DNA of 64,000 nt, taken from contig NZ_JHZY01000004.1 of the NCBI RefSeq assembly GCF_000687915.1, forward strand, positions 1,560,001-1,624,000. Direction: 5' to 3'. Each line of letters begins with the position of its first letter. Position 1 is the first letter of the stretch. This document shows, piece by piece, positions 17,155 through 27,000 of this stretch. Under the pieces are notes generated by a model. It did not search any database. It was not told the origin of the DNA and saw only the letters and a list, made by a program, of their open reading frames with translations. Source of the stretch: Leeuwenhoekiella sp. MAR_2009_132. GTDB taxonomy: Bacteria; Bacteroidota; Bacteroidia; Flavobacteriales; Flavobacteriaceae. The position numbers and the translations under genes were made by a program.

Positions 17155-18309
17155 ATGTTATTAACCCGTAAACGTCAAATTCAATTTTGCCTCACTCTGC
17201 TTATACTCTTAAATTGGGTGTATGTGTTTAAGTATGGTTTTCGTTATTTTGAAGTTGTTGAGGTTACACTTATAGCCTTTTTATATACCGGGTTAGTAGT
17301 GGTATTAGTGGTTAAGTTTCCGAAGCGATTTAAACCTGTTCAACATATAGCAAACCATATCTTTTATGGACTTGTCGTATTGTTTTTTGCAATTACTATT
17401 TATATTAATCTTAAAGTAAATGGGTACGCTCTTCATATAGATCGCTGGTCTGCAATGACCGAAGGTATAGCAGCATTATTAAATGGAAATTATCCCTATA
17501 GCGCATTAGATCATCTAGGTGGCAGAACCTCTAATTTACCAACACTCTTTCTCATAGGATTGCCATTTTATCTTTTAGGAGATGTAGGGCTTTTACAGAG
17601 TTTTACCTTTTTAGTTTTTGCCGGTATTATTTATAAACTAATTAAATCACACGCAATACGCATCGTAAGTTTATTGTTGCTTATGAGTTCGTTGTGGTAT
17701 TTGTATGAGATTGTAGTAAAAAGTGATCTCGTGAGCAATACAATTCTTGTATTAGCAGGTCTTGTTTATCTATTTAAACTGACCAATAACGAAGGCCTAA
17801 AAAGAGCATTTTTGTTAGGTATTTTAGCGGGAATGCTAATTTTTACCCGTCTCGTTTTTGCGTTACCTGTTGGGATATTGTTTACTCTACCTTTTATAAA
17901 AGCATCTTTAAGTGAGCGAATTAAATTCCTTTTAGGATTTTTTACAGCGGCGATTTGCTTAGGAGCTTTGGTATTTTATACGTGTCCGTCTTTTGAGGTT
18001 TTCTATGCTGAAAATCCATTTACACTACAAAACAGGCAACTACCGTTGTGGCTGAGTTTGCTTTTAGCAGGGTTGTCTATTTATTTTTTAAGTAAATTAA
18101 AAACAGTTGAGCAACTTTTACGCAATAGCTTTGTGGCGCTTGCCATCCCGGTTGTCGTTGCTTTTTTTATTATTGTAAATGATACGGGATTTAAAGGCGC
18201 AATTATAGATTCTCATTTTGATATTACCTATTTCAACTTATTTACACCTTTTTTAGTGCTGTATCTTTCTTTACAACTTGATGCAAAGTATGTTGACAAT
18301 CACGCATAA
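17155..18309 (+). CDS. Polytopic membrane protein, possible GT-C-type transferase
   Basis: A 384-residue protein with roughly ten hydrophobic helices and short polar loops. The first periplasmic-type loop after helix 3 holds the only well-conserved-looking polar segment (HIDRWSAMTEGIAALLNGNYPYSALDHLGG), split here by function unknown; its Asp-Arg and YPY elements resemble GT-C mannosyltransferase-like proteins of Bacteroidota. No definite catalytic motif is provable. ATG at 17155 follows a 78-base gap from the divergent nitrilase gene, and a strong bidirectional terminator follows the stop. I treat it as an integral membrane protein of unknown function. Confidence 0.65.
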   Translation: MLLTRKRQIQFCLTLLILLNWVYVFKYGFRYFEVVEVTLIAFLYTGLVVVLVVKFPKRFKPVQHIANHIFYGLVVLFFAITIYINLKVNGYALHIDRWSAMTEGIAALLNGNYPYSALDHLGGRTSNLPTLFLIGLPFYLLGDVGLLQSFTFLVFAGIIYKLIKSHAIRIVSLLLLMSSLWYLYEIVVKSDLVSNTILVLAGLVYLFKLTNNEGLKRAFLLGILAGMLIFTRLVFALPVGILFTLPFIKASLSERIKFLLGFFTAAICLGALVFYTCPSFEVFYAENPFTLQNRQLPLWLSLLLAGLSIYFLSKLKTVEQLLRNSFVALAIPVVVAFFIIVNDTGFKGAIIDSHFDITYFNLFTPFLVLYLSLQLDAKYVDNHA

Positions 18310-18338
18310 AAAAACCCGCTACAGGTGAGCGGGTTTTT
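18310..18338. terminator. Bidirectional terminator between membrane protein and cold-shock gene
   Basis: AAAAACCCGCT (18310-18320) pairs with AGCGGGTTTTT (18328-18338) around a 7-base loop; A and T tracts on both sides suit both convergent genes. Confidence 0.88.
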
Positions 18339-18365
18339 GGAATCTTAAATATACTTATATATATC

Positions 18366-18563
18366 TTAGTCGTTTAGCACGCGTACTTGCGCAGCTACCT
18401 TACCTTTTCTTCCTTCTTCTTCGATGTACTCTACTTGGTCACCTTCTTCTAATACTTCACCGTTTAAACCGGTTGCGTGTACGAAGATGTCTTTTCCTGT
18501 CTCATCGTCAGTAATGAATCCGTAACCTTTTGATTCATTAAAAAATTTAACTGTACCTTTCAT
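18366..18563 (-). CDS. Cold-shock domain protein (CspA family)
   Basis: A 65-residue single cold-shock domain. RNP1 (KGYGFI, 12-17) and RNP2 (DIFVHAT, 25-31) are intact, so it should bind single-stranded RNA or DNA as an RNA chaperone. Usual length. A good -7 box lies 30 bases upstream of the start, giving a short leader; the long cold-regulated leader known from E. coli cspA is not evident. Its own terminator follows. Confidence 0.95.
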   Translation of the reverse strand: MKGTVKFFNESKGYGFITDDETGKDIFVHATGLNGEVLEEGDQVEYIEEEGRKGKVAAQVRVLND

Positions 18564-18592
18564 TGTAAAATTGTAAAAAATTAATATTGATA

Positions 18593-18600
18593 CAAAGCTA
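18593..18600 (-). promoter_or_regulatory. -7 promoter box of the cold-shock gene
   Basis: On the minus strand the sequence is TAGCTTTG, a perfect match to TAnnTTTG, 30 bases upstream of the ATG. A convincing -33 TTG is not seen at the expected spacing. Confidence 0.55.
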
Positions 18601-18650
18601 AGAGTTTATAGAACATATAGGTTAACTAAATGTAAATAAATTTCCAAAAA

Positions 18651-18923
18651 TTATTGATTTTCAGGTTTTTTACGAGATTCTTTGCTGTCATTGAACGCTC
18701 TCATTTTCCTTATGTTATCTTCGTCTAGCATGTAATCTTTAACTTTTCGGTCTTTCCAACGGTGGTATAAAAACAGAGGCATTACAATAAACGATACGGC
18801 TAGTATTGTAAGTCCTAAAAAACGATCTCCAGTAAGTACGTCATCTGTAAAATAGCGCAGGTAAAAACCATAGGCCAGGGTGAGACAGCAAATACAGAAA
18901 AGAATTATGATGAGGTTGCGCAT
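18651..18923 (-). CDS. Small two-helix membrane protein
   Basis: A 90-residue protein with two hydrophobic helices (about 3-22 and 37-55) and a charged C-terminal tail rich in Lys/Asp/Arg. It starts 27 bases after the ClC channel gene on the same strand, so the two are probably co-transcribed. No family is recognised with certainty; such small proteins beside ClC genes are common in Flavobacteria. No functional claim is made. Confidence 0.65.
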   Translation of the reverse strand: MRNLIIILFCICCLTLAYGFYLRYFTDDVLTGDRFLGLTILAVSFIVMPLFLYHRWKDRKVKDYMLDEDNIRKMRAFNDSKESRKKPENQ

Positions 18924-18950
18924 AACTTGTTTTTGGGTAAAGTATGTTTA

Positions 18951-20750
18951 TTATTTTCTTGAAAAACTAACCAACATACGACGATACGCGGTTAGTAATT
19001 TTGATTTTGATATAAAACCGTGATATTTTCCGTCTTTAATCACCGGCAAATTCCACGCGCCACTTTCCTGAAATTTACGCATTACCACCTTTGCAGGGTC
19101 AGATTCTAAATAGATATACTCTGGCGCAGCGTGCATTAAACTTCCTATGGTAGTGGTATCGTACAACGTGGCATCAAACATTATCTCACGTATATCATCT
19201 AAGGTTATTACACCTACGAGCTCATCATTTTCATTAACTACCGGAAATAAATTACGGGCAGATTTTGCAACTGCATTTTTTACCATTTCACCTAAAGTCA
19301 TTTCGGGGCGTACGCGAATAAAATTAGATTCAATTACATCATTTACGTTAAGCAGCGTAAGTACAGCCTGGTCTTTATCGTGTGTTATGAGTTCACCTTT
19401 AAGTCCCAGCTCCATGCCATAAACAGAGTGAGGCAAAAAGTATTTATTAATCCCGTAGGCTATTGCGGCGGTAACCATTAATGGGATAAAAAGACCATAG
19501 CCACCAGTAATTTCTGCAATAAGAAAGATCGCCGTTAATGGGGCATGTAGCACACCTGCAAGCAAACCAGTCATCCCTACGAGGGTGAAATTTGTTTCAG
19601 AAATATAAACACCGTCGAGCCCCAGGTTGTTAATAATCTTAGCCAGGCAATTACCCATAACGCTTCCCATAAAGAGTACAGGAGCAAAAATACCACCTAT
19701 ACCACCACCGGCAAATGTAATTGCAGAGGCGATAACTTTAAAAAACACAAGGCCTGCGAGTAAGGCAATAACCACCCAGACATTATCTAAATAATCATTA
19801 AAAAAGGTTTCGCCTAAGGCATTTACGGCCTTGCCATCTAGCAACTCGTTTATCATGTCAAAACCTTCGCCGTATAGCGGCGGAATCAAAAACAACAGTA
19901 TTCCTAAAGAGCCCCCGGCTACTAGTAAACGTATGAGAGCAGAATCCCATCGCTTATACAGTTTACTGGTTTTAAAATAGGCTTTGCTAAAATATACCGA
20001 AACTAATCCGGCAACCACTCCTAATATCATATAATACGGAAAGTCTGCAATAGTAAAGGCATCCTTCAATTCAAAAGGTAAAATAGTGTCTGAACCAAAA
20101 AAGAAATACGAAGTTAATATGGCAGAGAGTGAAGCCAAAAGCAAGGGCATTAAGGAGAGCAAGGTAAGGTCAAGACTAAAAACTTCTACTGCAAAAATGA
20201 TTGCAGCGATAGGTGCCTTAAAAATACAGGACATCGCGCCTGCAGCAGCACAGCCCAGTAAAAGTGTGCGGTTTGCCTGATCCATATGAAAAATACGAGA
20301 TAGGTAGGAGCTAATCGCCGCGCCGGTGACCACCGTAGGGCTTTCTAGACCTACCGAACCTCCAAAACCTACCGTAATAGGAGCTGTTAATAACGATCCG
20401 AATATTTGATAATTTTTGAGAAGACCTTTACGCTTCGAAATTGCGCGTAAGGTCATAGGAACTCCGTGACTTAATGGATTACGTATTACATATTTTACGA
20501 TGAGAACGGTAATCGCAAGACCTATTATAGGAAATAAGAAATAGAAACCGTAGCGGTAATTTTCTACAAGTTTACCCTCAAGTAACATTTGTATTATGTG
20601 TGTGATATTTTTAATAAGAACCGCACCTAATCCTGCCAGCAACCCGGTAAGTATTGCTAGAAAGTAAATAAATGTTGTCTTAGAAATATGCTTATAGCGC
20701 CAGGCATGAAAGCGGTGTAAGAGAGGTTTTTTACCAGGCATACCATTCAA
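18951..20750 (-). CDS. ClC chloride channel/transporter with C-terminal CBS pair
   Basis: A 599-residue ClC family protein. The ion-path motifs are recognisable: SHGVPMT (94-100, the GSGIP-type loop), GSVGLESP (131-138, with the gating glutamate Glu136), and GGGIGGIFAPVLFMG in the second half. Two CBS domains occupy about 465-590 and probably bind adenine nucleotides. Presence of the gating Glu is compatible with either a channel or a Cl-/H+ exchanger; the proton glutamate was not assigned. A small two-helix protein follows in the same unit. Confidence 0.92.
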   Translation of the reverse strand: MNGMPGKKPLLHRFHAWRYKHISKTTFIYFLAILTGLLAGLGAVLIKNITHIIQMLLEGKLVENYRYGFYFLFPIIGLAITVLIVKYVIRNPLSHGVPMTLRAISKRKGLLKNYQIFGSLLTAPITVGFGGSVGLESPTVVTGAAISSYLSRIFHMDQANRTLLLGCAAAGAMSCIFKAPIAAIIFAVEVFSLDLTLLSLMPLLLASLSAILTSYFFFGSDTILPFELKDAFTIADFPYYMILGVVAGLVSVYFSKAYFKTSKLYKRWDSALIRLLVAGGSLGILLFLIPPLYGEGFDMINELLDGKAVNALGETFFNDYLDNVWVVIALLAGLVFFKVIASAITFAGGGIGGIFAPVLFMGSVMGNCLAKIINNLGLDGVYISETNFTLVGMTGLLAGVLHAPLTAIFLIAEITGGYGLFIPLMVTAAIAYGINKYFLPHSVYGMELGLKGELITHDKDQAVLTLLNVNDVIESNFIRVRPEMTLGEMVKNAVAKSARNLFPVVNENDELVGVITLDDIREIMFDATLYDTTTIGSLMHAAPEYIYLESDPAKVVMRKFQESGAWNLPVIKDGKYHGFISKSKLLTAYRRMLVSFSRK

Positions 20751-20814
20751 TAGTTTAGTGGTTCAAAAGTAAACTCAAATTCTTAGAACCAATGTAACAC
20801 AACATACATAAAAT

Positions 20815-20850
20815 AAAAAAATCCCTACTTTAACGAGTAGGGATTTTTTT
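20815..20850 (-). terminator. Terminator after the bacilliredoxin gene
   Basis: ATCCCTACT (20821-20829) pairs with AGTAGGGAT (20836-20844), extended by A and T tracts on each side (20815-20820, 20845-20850). It lies just past the minus-strand stop and is symmetrical enough to act in both directions. Confidence 0.88.
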
Positions 20851-20869
20851 ATTTCTAACTGCCAGTTAA

Positions 20870-21280
20870 TTAGCAATATTCGTTGAAAGCATCAATTAGA
20901 TTGTCTGCAATAAGGTTTGCAGGACGCCCTTCAATGTGATGACGCTCTAACATATACACTAATTCCCCATCTTTAAAAACCGCCATAGAGGGTGATGAAG
21001 GAGGAAAAGGTACCATAAAGCTGCGTGCAAGATCTGTAGCCTCGCGGTCAACACCTGCAAATACAGTATATAAATTATCTGGAGTTTTAGCATTTTGAAG
21101 AGCCATACGCGCTCCTGGTCTTGCATTAGCTGCGGCACAACCACAAACCGAATTTACAACCACAAGAGTTGTACCTTCTTTTTTCATTGCTGCCTGTACA
21201 TCTTCTGTTGTATGTAATTCTGTGAAACCTACAGAAGTAAGGTCTTCACGCATAGGTTTTACTAATTCTGCTGGATACAT
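20870..21280 (-). CDS. BrxA/BrxB-family bacilliredoxin (DUF1094)
   Basis: A 136-residue thioredoxin-like protein of the YphP/YqiW group. The atypical active site Cys46-Gly-Cys48 (NSVCGCAA) is clear, as are the family segments MVPFPPSSPS and ERHHIEGR. In Firmicutes these proteins remove bacillithiol from mixed disulfides. Some Bacteroidota make bacillithiol-type thiols, so the same role is plausible, but no bsh gene is visible here. The protein ends in Cys136, an extra possible resolving cysteine. It is monocistronic with its own terminator. Confidence 0.92.
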   Translation of the reverse strand: MYPAELVKPMREDLTSVGFTELHTTEDVQAAMKKEGTTLVVVNSVCGCAAANARPGARMALQNAKTPDNLYTVFAGVDREATDLARSFMVPFPPSSPSMAVFKDGELVYMLERHHIEGRPANLIADNLIDAFNEYC

Positions 21281-21592
21281 AAGTTCTGTTTTAATTTAAG
21301 ATTACAAAGATACAAAATAATAGTCGGCTACTTTTTGCAAACCCTACATAAGCTTTATTGATTTTTTTTGATTTTTTAGCGCAACCCATAGGGTCGGGCT
21401 TTCAGCCGTCGCTGTATGATTTGCTCGGGCAAATCATACGAGCTTCACAAAGGCTTCAATCCCTTGCGCAGGTAATACCGGGTAACATTTTCGCTGTTTT
21501 AAAGACCTACAAGTTACAAAGGCGTTATTTTTGCACCGCACAGAATAAGTTTACATCAGCACAAGTTTTGATGTCATTATAAAGAAGATTAA
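21281..21592. other. 312-base intergenic region between bacilliredoxin and djlA-like gene
   Basis: Holds the palindromic element at 21379-21469. An open frame of 74 codons crossing it (21358-21582) has no coding character and no recognisable product. The 120 bases before the djlA start hold the upstream control region; no definite promoter match is seen. Confidence 0.6.
21379..21469. repeat. REP/MITE-like palindromic intergenic element
   Basis: A 91-base element bounded by GCGCAA (21379-21384) and its complement TTGCGC (21464-21469). Its core is an 11-bp perfect stem GTATGATTTGC (21414-21424) and GCAAATCATAC (21429-21439) with a TCGG loop, extended by GCT/AGC across a bulge. The outer blocks (GGGTCGGGCTTTC and AGGCTTCAATCCCT) are of the kind I recall as recurring in intergenic DNA of many Flavobacteria; that recollection was not checked. 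No second copy is visible in this window. Confidence 0.6.
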
Positions 21593-22339
21593 ATGATTAA
21601 ATATATAGGAGCCATTATAGGCTTTGCATACAGAGGTTTATTAGGGGCAGTTGCAGGTTATGTTATAGGTACACTTTTAGATAGTTTGTTTTTTAATAAA
21701 AAAGAAACGACAGCTACAGGTGGTAGATCACCTTTTAGCAGAGCAGAACAAACTGTTACTCCAGGTGATTTTGAACTCAATTTACTTTCGCTGTGCTCTA
21801 TTGTAATCAAAGCAGACGGGCAGGTGAGTCAACGAGAGATGGATTATGTACGTCAATATTTTGTGCAGGCCTACGGTAAAGACAGAGCTAATGCAACTTT
21901 TAGAACATTTAATGAAGTTATAAAAAAGCGTGAAATTAATGTAGAGCGTATATGCACCTATTTGACCCAGCGTACGCGAAGAGAAGTGCGTTTACAAATC
22001 GTACATTTTCTATTTGGTATTGCACAGGCAGATGGTACGGTATCAACTTCAGAGGTTAATCAAATCTCTCAAATAGCCGGTTATTTAATGTTGAGTCGTG
22101 GCGAATTTGAAAGCATAAAAGCTATGTTCTTTAAAAATGCGGAAAGCGCCTATAAAATTCTCGAAATTGAGAAATCGGCTACAGATGCAGAAGTTAAGAA
22201 AGCATACCGTAATATGGCAAAAAAATACCATCCAGATAAACTACAGCATATGGATGAAGCGTATCGTCAGGGAGCAGAAGAAAAATTCACTAAGGTTCAG
22301 GAAGCGTATGAGACGATTCAGAAAGAGCGGGGAATGTAA
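21593..22339 (+). CDS. TerB-like plus C-terminal J-domain protein (DjlA type)
   Basis: A 248-residue protein: an N-terminal hydrophobic Gly-rich helix (about 5-30), a TerB/DjlA-like helical domain (about 55-170, with two AQADG/KADGQVS motifs) and a C-terminal J domain (about 182-248) with the essential HPD at 213-215 (KKYHPDK). DjlA-type proteins are membrane-anchored DnaK co-chaperones. The arrangement here is the usual one. The last 22 codons are repeated 1.5 kb downstream (23822-23889) with 65 of 68 bases identical, so the locus has been rearranged. Confidence 0.9.
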   Translation: MIKYIGAIIGFAYRGLLGAVAGYVIGTLLDSLFFNKKETTATGGRSPFSRAEQTVTPGDFELNLLSLCSIVIKADGQVSQREMDYVRQYFVQAYGKDRANATFRTFNEVIKKREINVERICTYLTQRTRREVRLQIVHFLFGIAQADGTVSTSEVNQISQIAGYLMLSRGEFESIKAMFFKNAESAYKILEIEKSATDAEVKKAYRNMAKKYHPDKLQHMDEAYRQGAEEKFTKVQEAYETIQKERGM

Positions 22340-22363
22340 TATTTTAATAGACTAATTTAAATT

Positions 22364-23776
22364 TTGATTTTGACCAGGTATATTTTTTCAGTTATTGTAA
22401 TTTTAAGTGCAAATACCTTTTCTCAGGAAATTGCCTCTATACCTTTAATAGACAAAATAAATGCCTACAATATAGACGAAGAACTAAATCTGATAAAAAG
22501 TCGAGATAGCCTTTTATATGTAGTGCAACGAGTCGCATCAGATGTTAAGATTACCACATTTGATGCTGAATACAATCAAGTCAAACAGGTAAATTTAACC
22601 GATTCCCCTTTTAAAAATTACAAAATTTTATCTTCTGCATCTGTTGATAATTCAATGCTTTTTTTGCTTTCGGGCGGAATATTTAAAAATAGGTTTTCAC
22701 TCATTTCGTATAATTTTCAGAATCAAAAGTTTGAAGAAATTCTGCAGCTTCAAAAGTTTATAAACGAAGAATTTTTAGGCTCATTTTTTATTAAAGATAA
22801 GTTGCACTTACTTACTGTGAGCCTCGATAGTCAGGAGTTGTCGATTTACACAATTAGTAAAGCCAGTAAAATCTCCAAAAAGAGCTATGATTTTTCTCAT
22901 TATAAGTTCAAAGCTCCAGGTTTTAGTGACGAGAAGCTCAAATATCTCTTTTATCAAAAAGGAATAAGTCCTATTGAAAACAATGAGATAGATTCGTTTC
23001 TTGGAGCTTCATTAAAAAATAAAAGCTATGTGTTCAATCAGGAATTGTGGTTAACTTTTGATCAGGATCCCGAACTTACGAGACTAATTAAATTTAATCT
23101 GGATAATGGGAAAATGGCTTTACAGGATATTCCAAAGCCGCTATCAAGTGAAGGTCGAATGAGGGAATCTAATTCGTTTATAAAAGATAAATATATTTAT
23201 CAGCTCGCGTTAAATAAAAAAGAAATGATCTTAGAAGTTAAAAATCTGGAATCAGGACTTATGGATTATCGATTTAGTGTAAAAGAAGATGAGAATATAG
23301 GTATTAGAAACACTGAAGTAAGACTTAGAGGCGCTGCCTATGTCAAAGAACGGGTGTTAGAAAAAACTTCACAATTCATAAGAAAAGTGGTTTCCTCAGA
23401 ATCGGCAATTTTCGTTAGAAAAATTAATGATACCATACAGATGCGTATTGGCGCAAACAGAAGTTCTTATCCCGGGGTCATAATGGCAGGGGCAGTCAAT
23501 TTTGATGGGGCACCTCAAAATTATTTATATAGTAACCCCTTGCCTATAAGTGATTTAAGTGCGGTAAGTGATAGATGGATTTCTTTTAGTGCTGTCTTCG
23601 ATTCGAATTTTAATCATTTGGATACTGAAACAATCCCCAACTTATATGATAAAATCAAAGATTTTAAAGAATCAAAAGATTTAAAAAAGGATATTAAAGA
23701 TGCATTAATTTTTTTTGGAGAAAACTACATATATTCTTACGTCGACAAGGGCTTTGTAAAGTTGGTAAAGTTTTAG
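22364..23776 (+). CDS. Exported protein of unknown function, between repeats of the djlA 3' end
   Basis: A 470-residue protein with a good signal peptide (about 1-20, ending NTFSQ). No ATG is available near the start: TTG at 22364 (or 22370) is the only way to keep the signal peptide. The body is Ser/Lys/Asn-rich with regularly spaced hydrophobic strands (KLHLLTVSLDS, KSYVFNQELWLTF, KYIYQLALNK), like a beta-propeller, but no family is recognised. It is more A/T-rich than its neighbours. It lies 24 bases after djlA and is followed, 45 bases on, by a copied djlA 3' end. These points suggest acquisition or rearrangement. I cannot name a function. Confidence 0.7.
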   Translation: MILTRYIFSVIVILSANTFSQEIASIPLIDKINAYNIDEELNLIKSRDSLLYVVQRVASDVKITTFDAEYNQVKQVNLTDSPFKNYKILSSASVDNSMLFLLSGGIFKNRFSLISYNFQNQKFEEILQLQKFINEEFLGSFFIKDKLHLLTVSLDSQELSIYTISKASKISKKSYDFSHYKFKAPGFSDEKLKYLFYQKGISPIENNEIDSFLGASLKNKSYVFNQELWLTFDQDPELTRLIKFNLDNGKMALQDIPKPLSSEGRMRESNSFIKDKYIYQLALNKKEMILEVKNLESGLMDYRFSVKEDENIGIRNTEVRLRGAAYVKERVLEKTSQFIRKVVSSESAIFVRKINDTIQMRIGANRSSYPGVIMAGAVNFDGAPQNYLYSNPLPISDLSAVSDRWISFSAVFDSNFNHLDTETIPNLYDKIKDFKESKDLKKDIKDALIFFGENYIYSYVDKGFVKLVKF

Positions 23777-23821
23777 ACTTTAAAAATTAATAGGGGCTAA
23801 ATTGAATCTTCTGGCGCCCCT

Positions 23822-23889
23822 GCAGAAGAAAAATTCACTAAGGTTAGGGAAGCGTATGAGACGATTCAGAAAGAGCGGGGGATGTAATA
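23822..23889 (+). pseudogene. Duplicate of the djlA-like 3' end
   Basis: 68 bases matching 22274-22341 at 65 positions. They encode AEEKFTKVREAYETIQKERG plus Met and stop, in the same frame as the parent, with one Gln-to-Arg change and one silent change. There is no start or upstream J domain. The flanks differ on both sides. Just upstream an AGGGGC/GCCCCT inverted repeat (23792-23797, 23816-23821) abuts the junction. Confidence 0.9.
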
Positions 23890-24022
23890 GCTTTTAAAAA
23901 TAATTAACGTTAACAATTAGAGTTGAAGATTGTTAATATTCAGGCAATTATGGGGTGTAATTAGCGTTAAGTACTAACTTTAGTACACTAGTTATTTAAA
24001 AATTGTAAGAGCCCCCACAATA

Positions 24023-27000
24023 ATGCTTCGATTAATACTCTGTTTAATAGCTTTAATAAGTCTCAGCTTAAACGCTCAGCAAGTAACCGTTAGTAATCCA
24101 CGCCCTGCAGGGGAGTTGGTTGATTTGCTATTCAACGATTCTTGTGCAGAAATTTCAAATGTTTCCATATCATCAATCCAGGCAGCAGGATCTTTTTCTA
24201 ATAATGGAGGTGCCTTTCCATTAGCTAACGGAGTTGTTTTACGCACGGGAATAGCAACTCTTACCGGAGGGGCATATACAGGCAATACCGCAGATTTAAG
24301 CAGTGAATTAAACACAAACTCAGATACCTATCTTCAAAATTTGAATGATGCATCCGGTAGTGGTGCTCAGATTAACGAAACCTCATTTTTAGAATTTAAC
24401 TTTACACCGCTTTCCAGTAATTTTAGTTTCGATTTTATTTTTGCCTCTAATGAATACGGGGAGTGGCAGTGTTCCTCTCAAGATATTGTTGCTTTTGTAT
24501 TAACAGATTTGAGTACAGGTAATGCTCAAAATCTTGCAATTACCGCTTCTGGAGAATCTGTATCGGTGCGTAATATTAGAGATCAGCGTTTTAATCCTAC
24601 GTGCAATTCTGTAAATGAAAATCTTTTTGACTCGTACGAAGTCACAAATGCACAGTCTACCATAAATATGCGGGGTTATACTCAGGTTCTCAATGCCGCA
24701 TCTACCTTAACTCCGGGAACACCCTATAATGTGCGTATTGTTATAGGAGATTCTAATGACACAAATTTTGATTCGGCTATTTTTCTTGCCGGCGGAAGTT
24801 TTAATACTAGTGTAGATCTGGGGCCAGACCGTACATTGTGTAGCGGCGATCAGGCAACTTTAGAAACCGGTTTAGATGCTTCGGTTTATAACCACAGTTG
24901 GCTTTTTAATGGCACAGTAATTCCTAATCAAAATGCAAGTAGCATAACGGTTAACAGAAGTGGAACTTACACGGTACGCATTACCAATAATGGGTGTGAA
25001 GTAACAGATGATTTAACGATAAACGAACTCACGGTCACTCCGCCAGTAAATCTTGAAGAATGTCCTAATGGTGGAGATCCTTCCATATTTGATTTGACAC
25101 AAAATGATGCAGATGCTTTAGACGTAGATTCTTCTCAGTTTGAAGTTATGTATTATGCATCGCTTTCAGATTTAAATGCAAATAATCCTATTCCTGCAAA
25201 TCAAACTACAGCATTCTCGAGTACAGGGCAAACTATCTATTTGAGATTACGTAATTTAATAAGCGGCACTATTTGTGGCGCTACCTATAATTTTGATCTT
25301 GATGTTTTACCCGCCATTACTATAACTCAACCTGCACCAATTGAGGTTTGTACCATCCCGGGAAGTGACCTAACTATAAATCTAAATCAAATAGACAACC
25401 GCATTCTCAATGGTCAAAATCCTGCGCTTTTTACGATTACCTACTATGCAAATCAGAATGATGCAAATGCCGCACAAAATGCGTTAAGTGCTACTTATGT
25501 TATTGAAGATGGAAATTCTAGAGAAACACTTTGGGCACGGGTTTCATATGCGTCTAATGAGCGTTGCTTTAGAACGGTAAGTTTTGATATTATTATCAAT
25601 GATTTGCCACCGGTAGATCAATTGGGTAATGTAATTACCTGTAATGCTTACGAGTTAGAACCGCTTACAAACGGAAATTATTTTAGTGGATCTAATGGTA
25701 CTGGGGTTCGGTATAATGCAGGAGATATAATTACAGCAGATATAGATCTATTTATTTTTAATGGGCCTGATGCTAATGGGTGTAGCAACGAGTCTTCTTT
25801 CAGTATTACATTTGTTACAGAGTTTGATTTAAGCGAAGTAGAAGCTTGTGGCGAATTTAGTATTCCTCCTACTCCGGCAGGTGCATTTTACACGCAGCCT
25901 AATGGGCCAGACGGAACAGGAAGACGTCTAAATACCGGGGAAGCATTAACTACCTCTCAAACTATTTATTTTTATTTCAATGAGAATAATTCAGTGTGTA
26001 GAGATGATGCTTTTGACATCATTGTATACCCCTTGCCGCTCGTAGATATGCCTGCAAATGTGGTGGCTTGCAACAATTTTACCCTTCCGGCATTAACAAA
26101 TGGGAACTATTTTACAGAACCCGAAGGACAGGGAACACCACTAAACGCAGGTGATTTAATTGAAGAAACACAATCTGTGTACATATTTGCAGATGATAGC
26201 CGCTGTACTAATGATTATGAATGGCGCATTTTTATTGTAGAAGAGTATACAGATATGACGGTTTGTGGCAGCTTTACAGTTCCCACTGTCGAAGCAGGTG
26301 ATTTTTATACTGCTGCATTAGGTGGCGGTATACTTATACCGCAGGGAACGGTATTAAATATATCACAGCGTATTTATTATTACGTAAACACAACAGATGG
26401 TCCTAATTGTACCAATAATTCCTTTTTTGAATTAGAAGTGATAAATACTCCACCAGTTGATACGTTGTCAGATCAATTATTATGTGAAGGTGATACGTAT
26501 ACCTTACCTACACTAACAAACGGGGAGTATTTTGAGGGTCCGGGGAGATCAGGTGCGCAGTATTATGCAGGAGATGTCATTAATACGACACAAACGATTT
26601 ACATTAATAATCAGGTACGTATTTGTGAAAATGAAACACAGTTTACAGTTGAAATTAGACCATCATTGCCTGTAGATAATCTAACCTTTGTATTCTCTTG
26701 TGAAGCGTACACATTACCCGATTTAAATAACGGGAGGTATTTTACTGAATCACAGGGACGAGGAACGGAGCTTTTTTCGGGAACTGAGATTACAACAACA
26801 CAAACCATATTTGTTTATAATGCATACGATGATTTCCCGTCTTGTTATTCAGAAAACAGGTTTACCATAAATATCCTGGGAGTTGAAGTAGAAACCTTTA
26901 ATGATGTGATATCATGTGATAGCTTCACATTGCCGGCAATTAGCTCAGGAAACTACTACACAGCATCTGGTGGTCAGGGTACGCCGTTAAATGCAGGTGA

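Noticed and set aside
21358..21582. 74-codon open frame on the + strand
   Set aside because: It runs across the palindromic element and has no codon bias, RBS or recognisable product; the bases are better explained by the palindrome.
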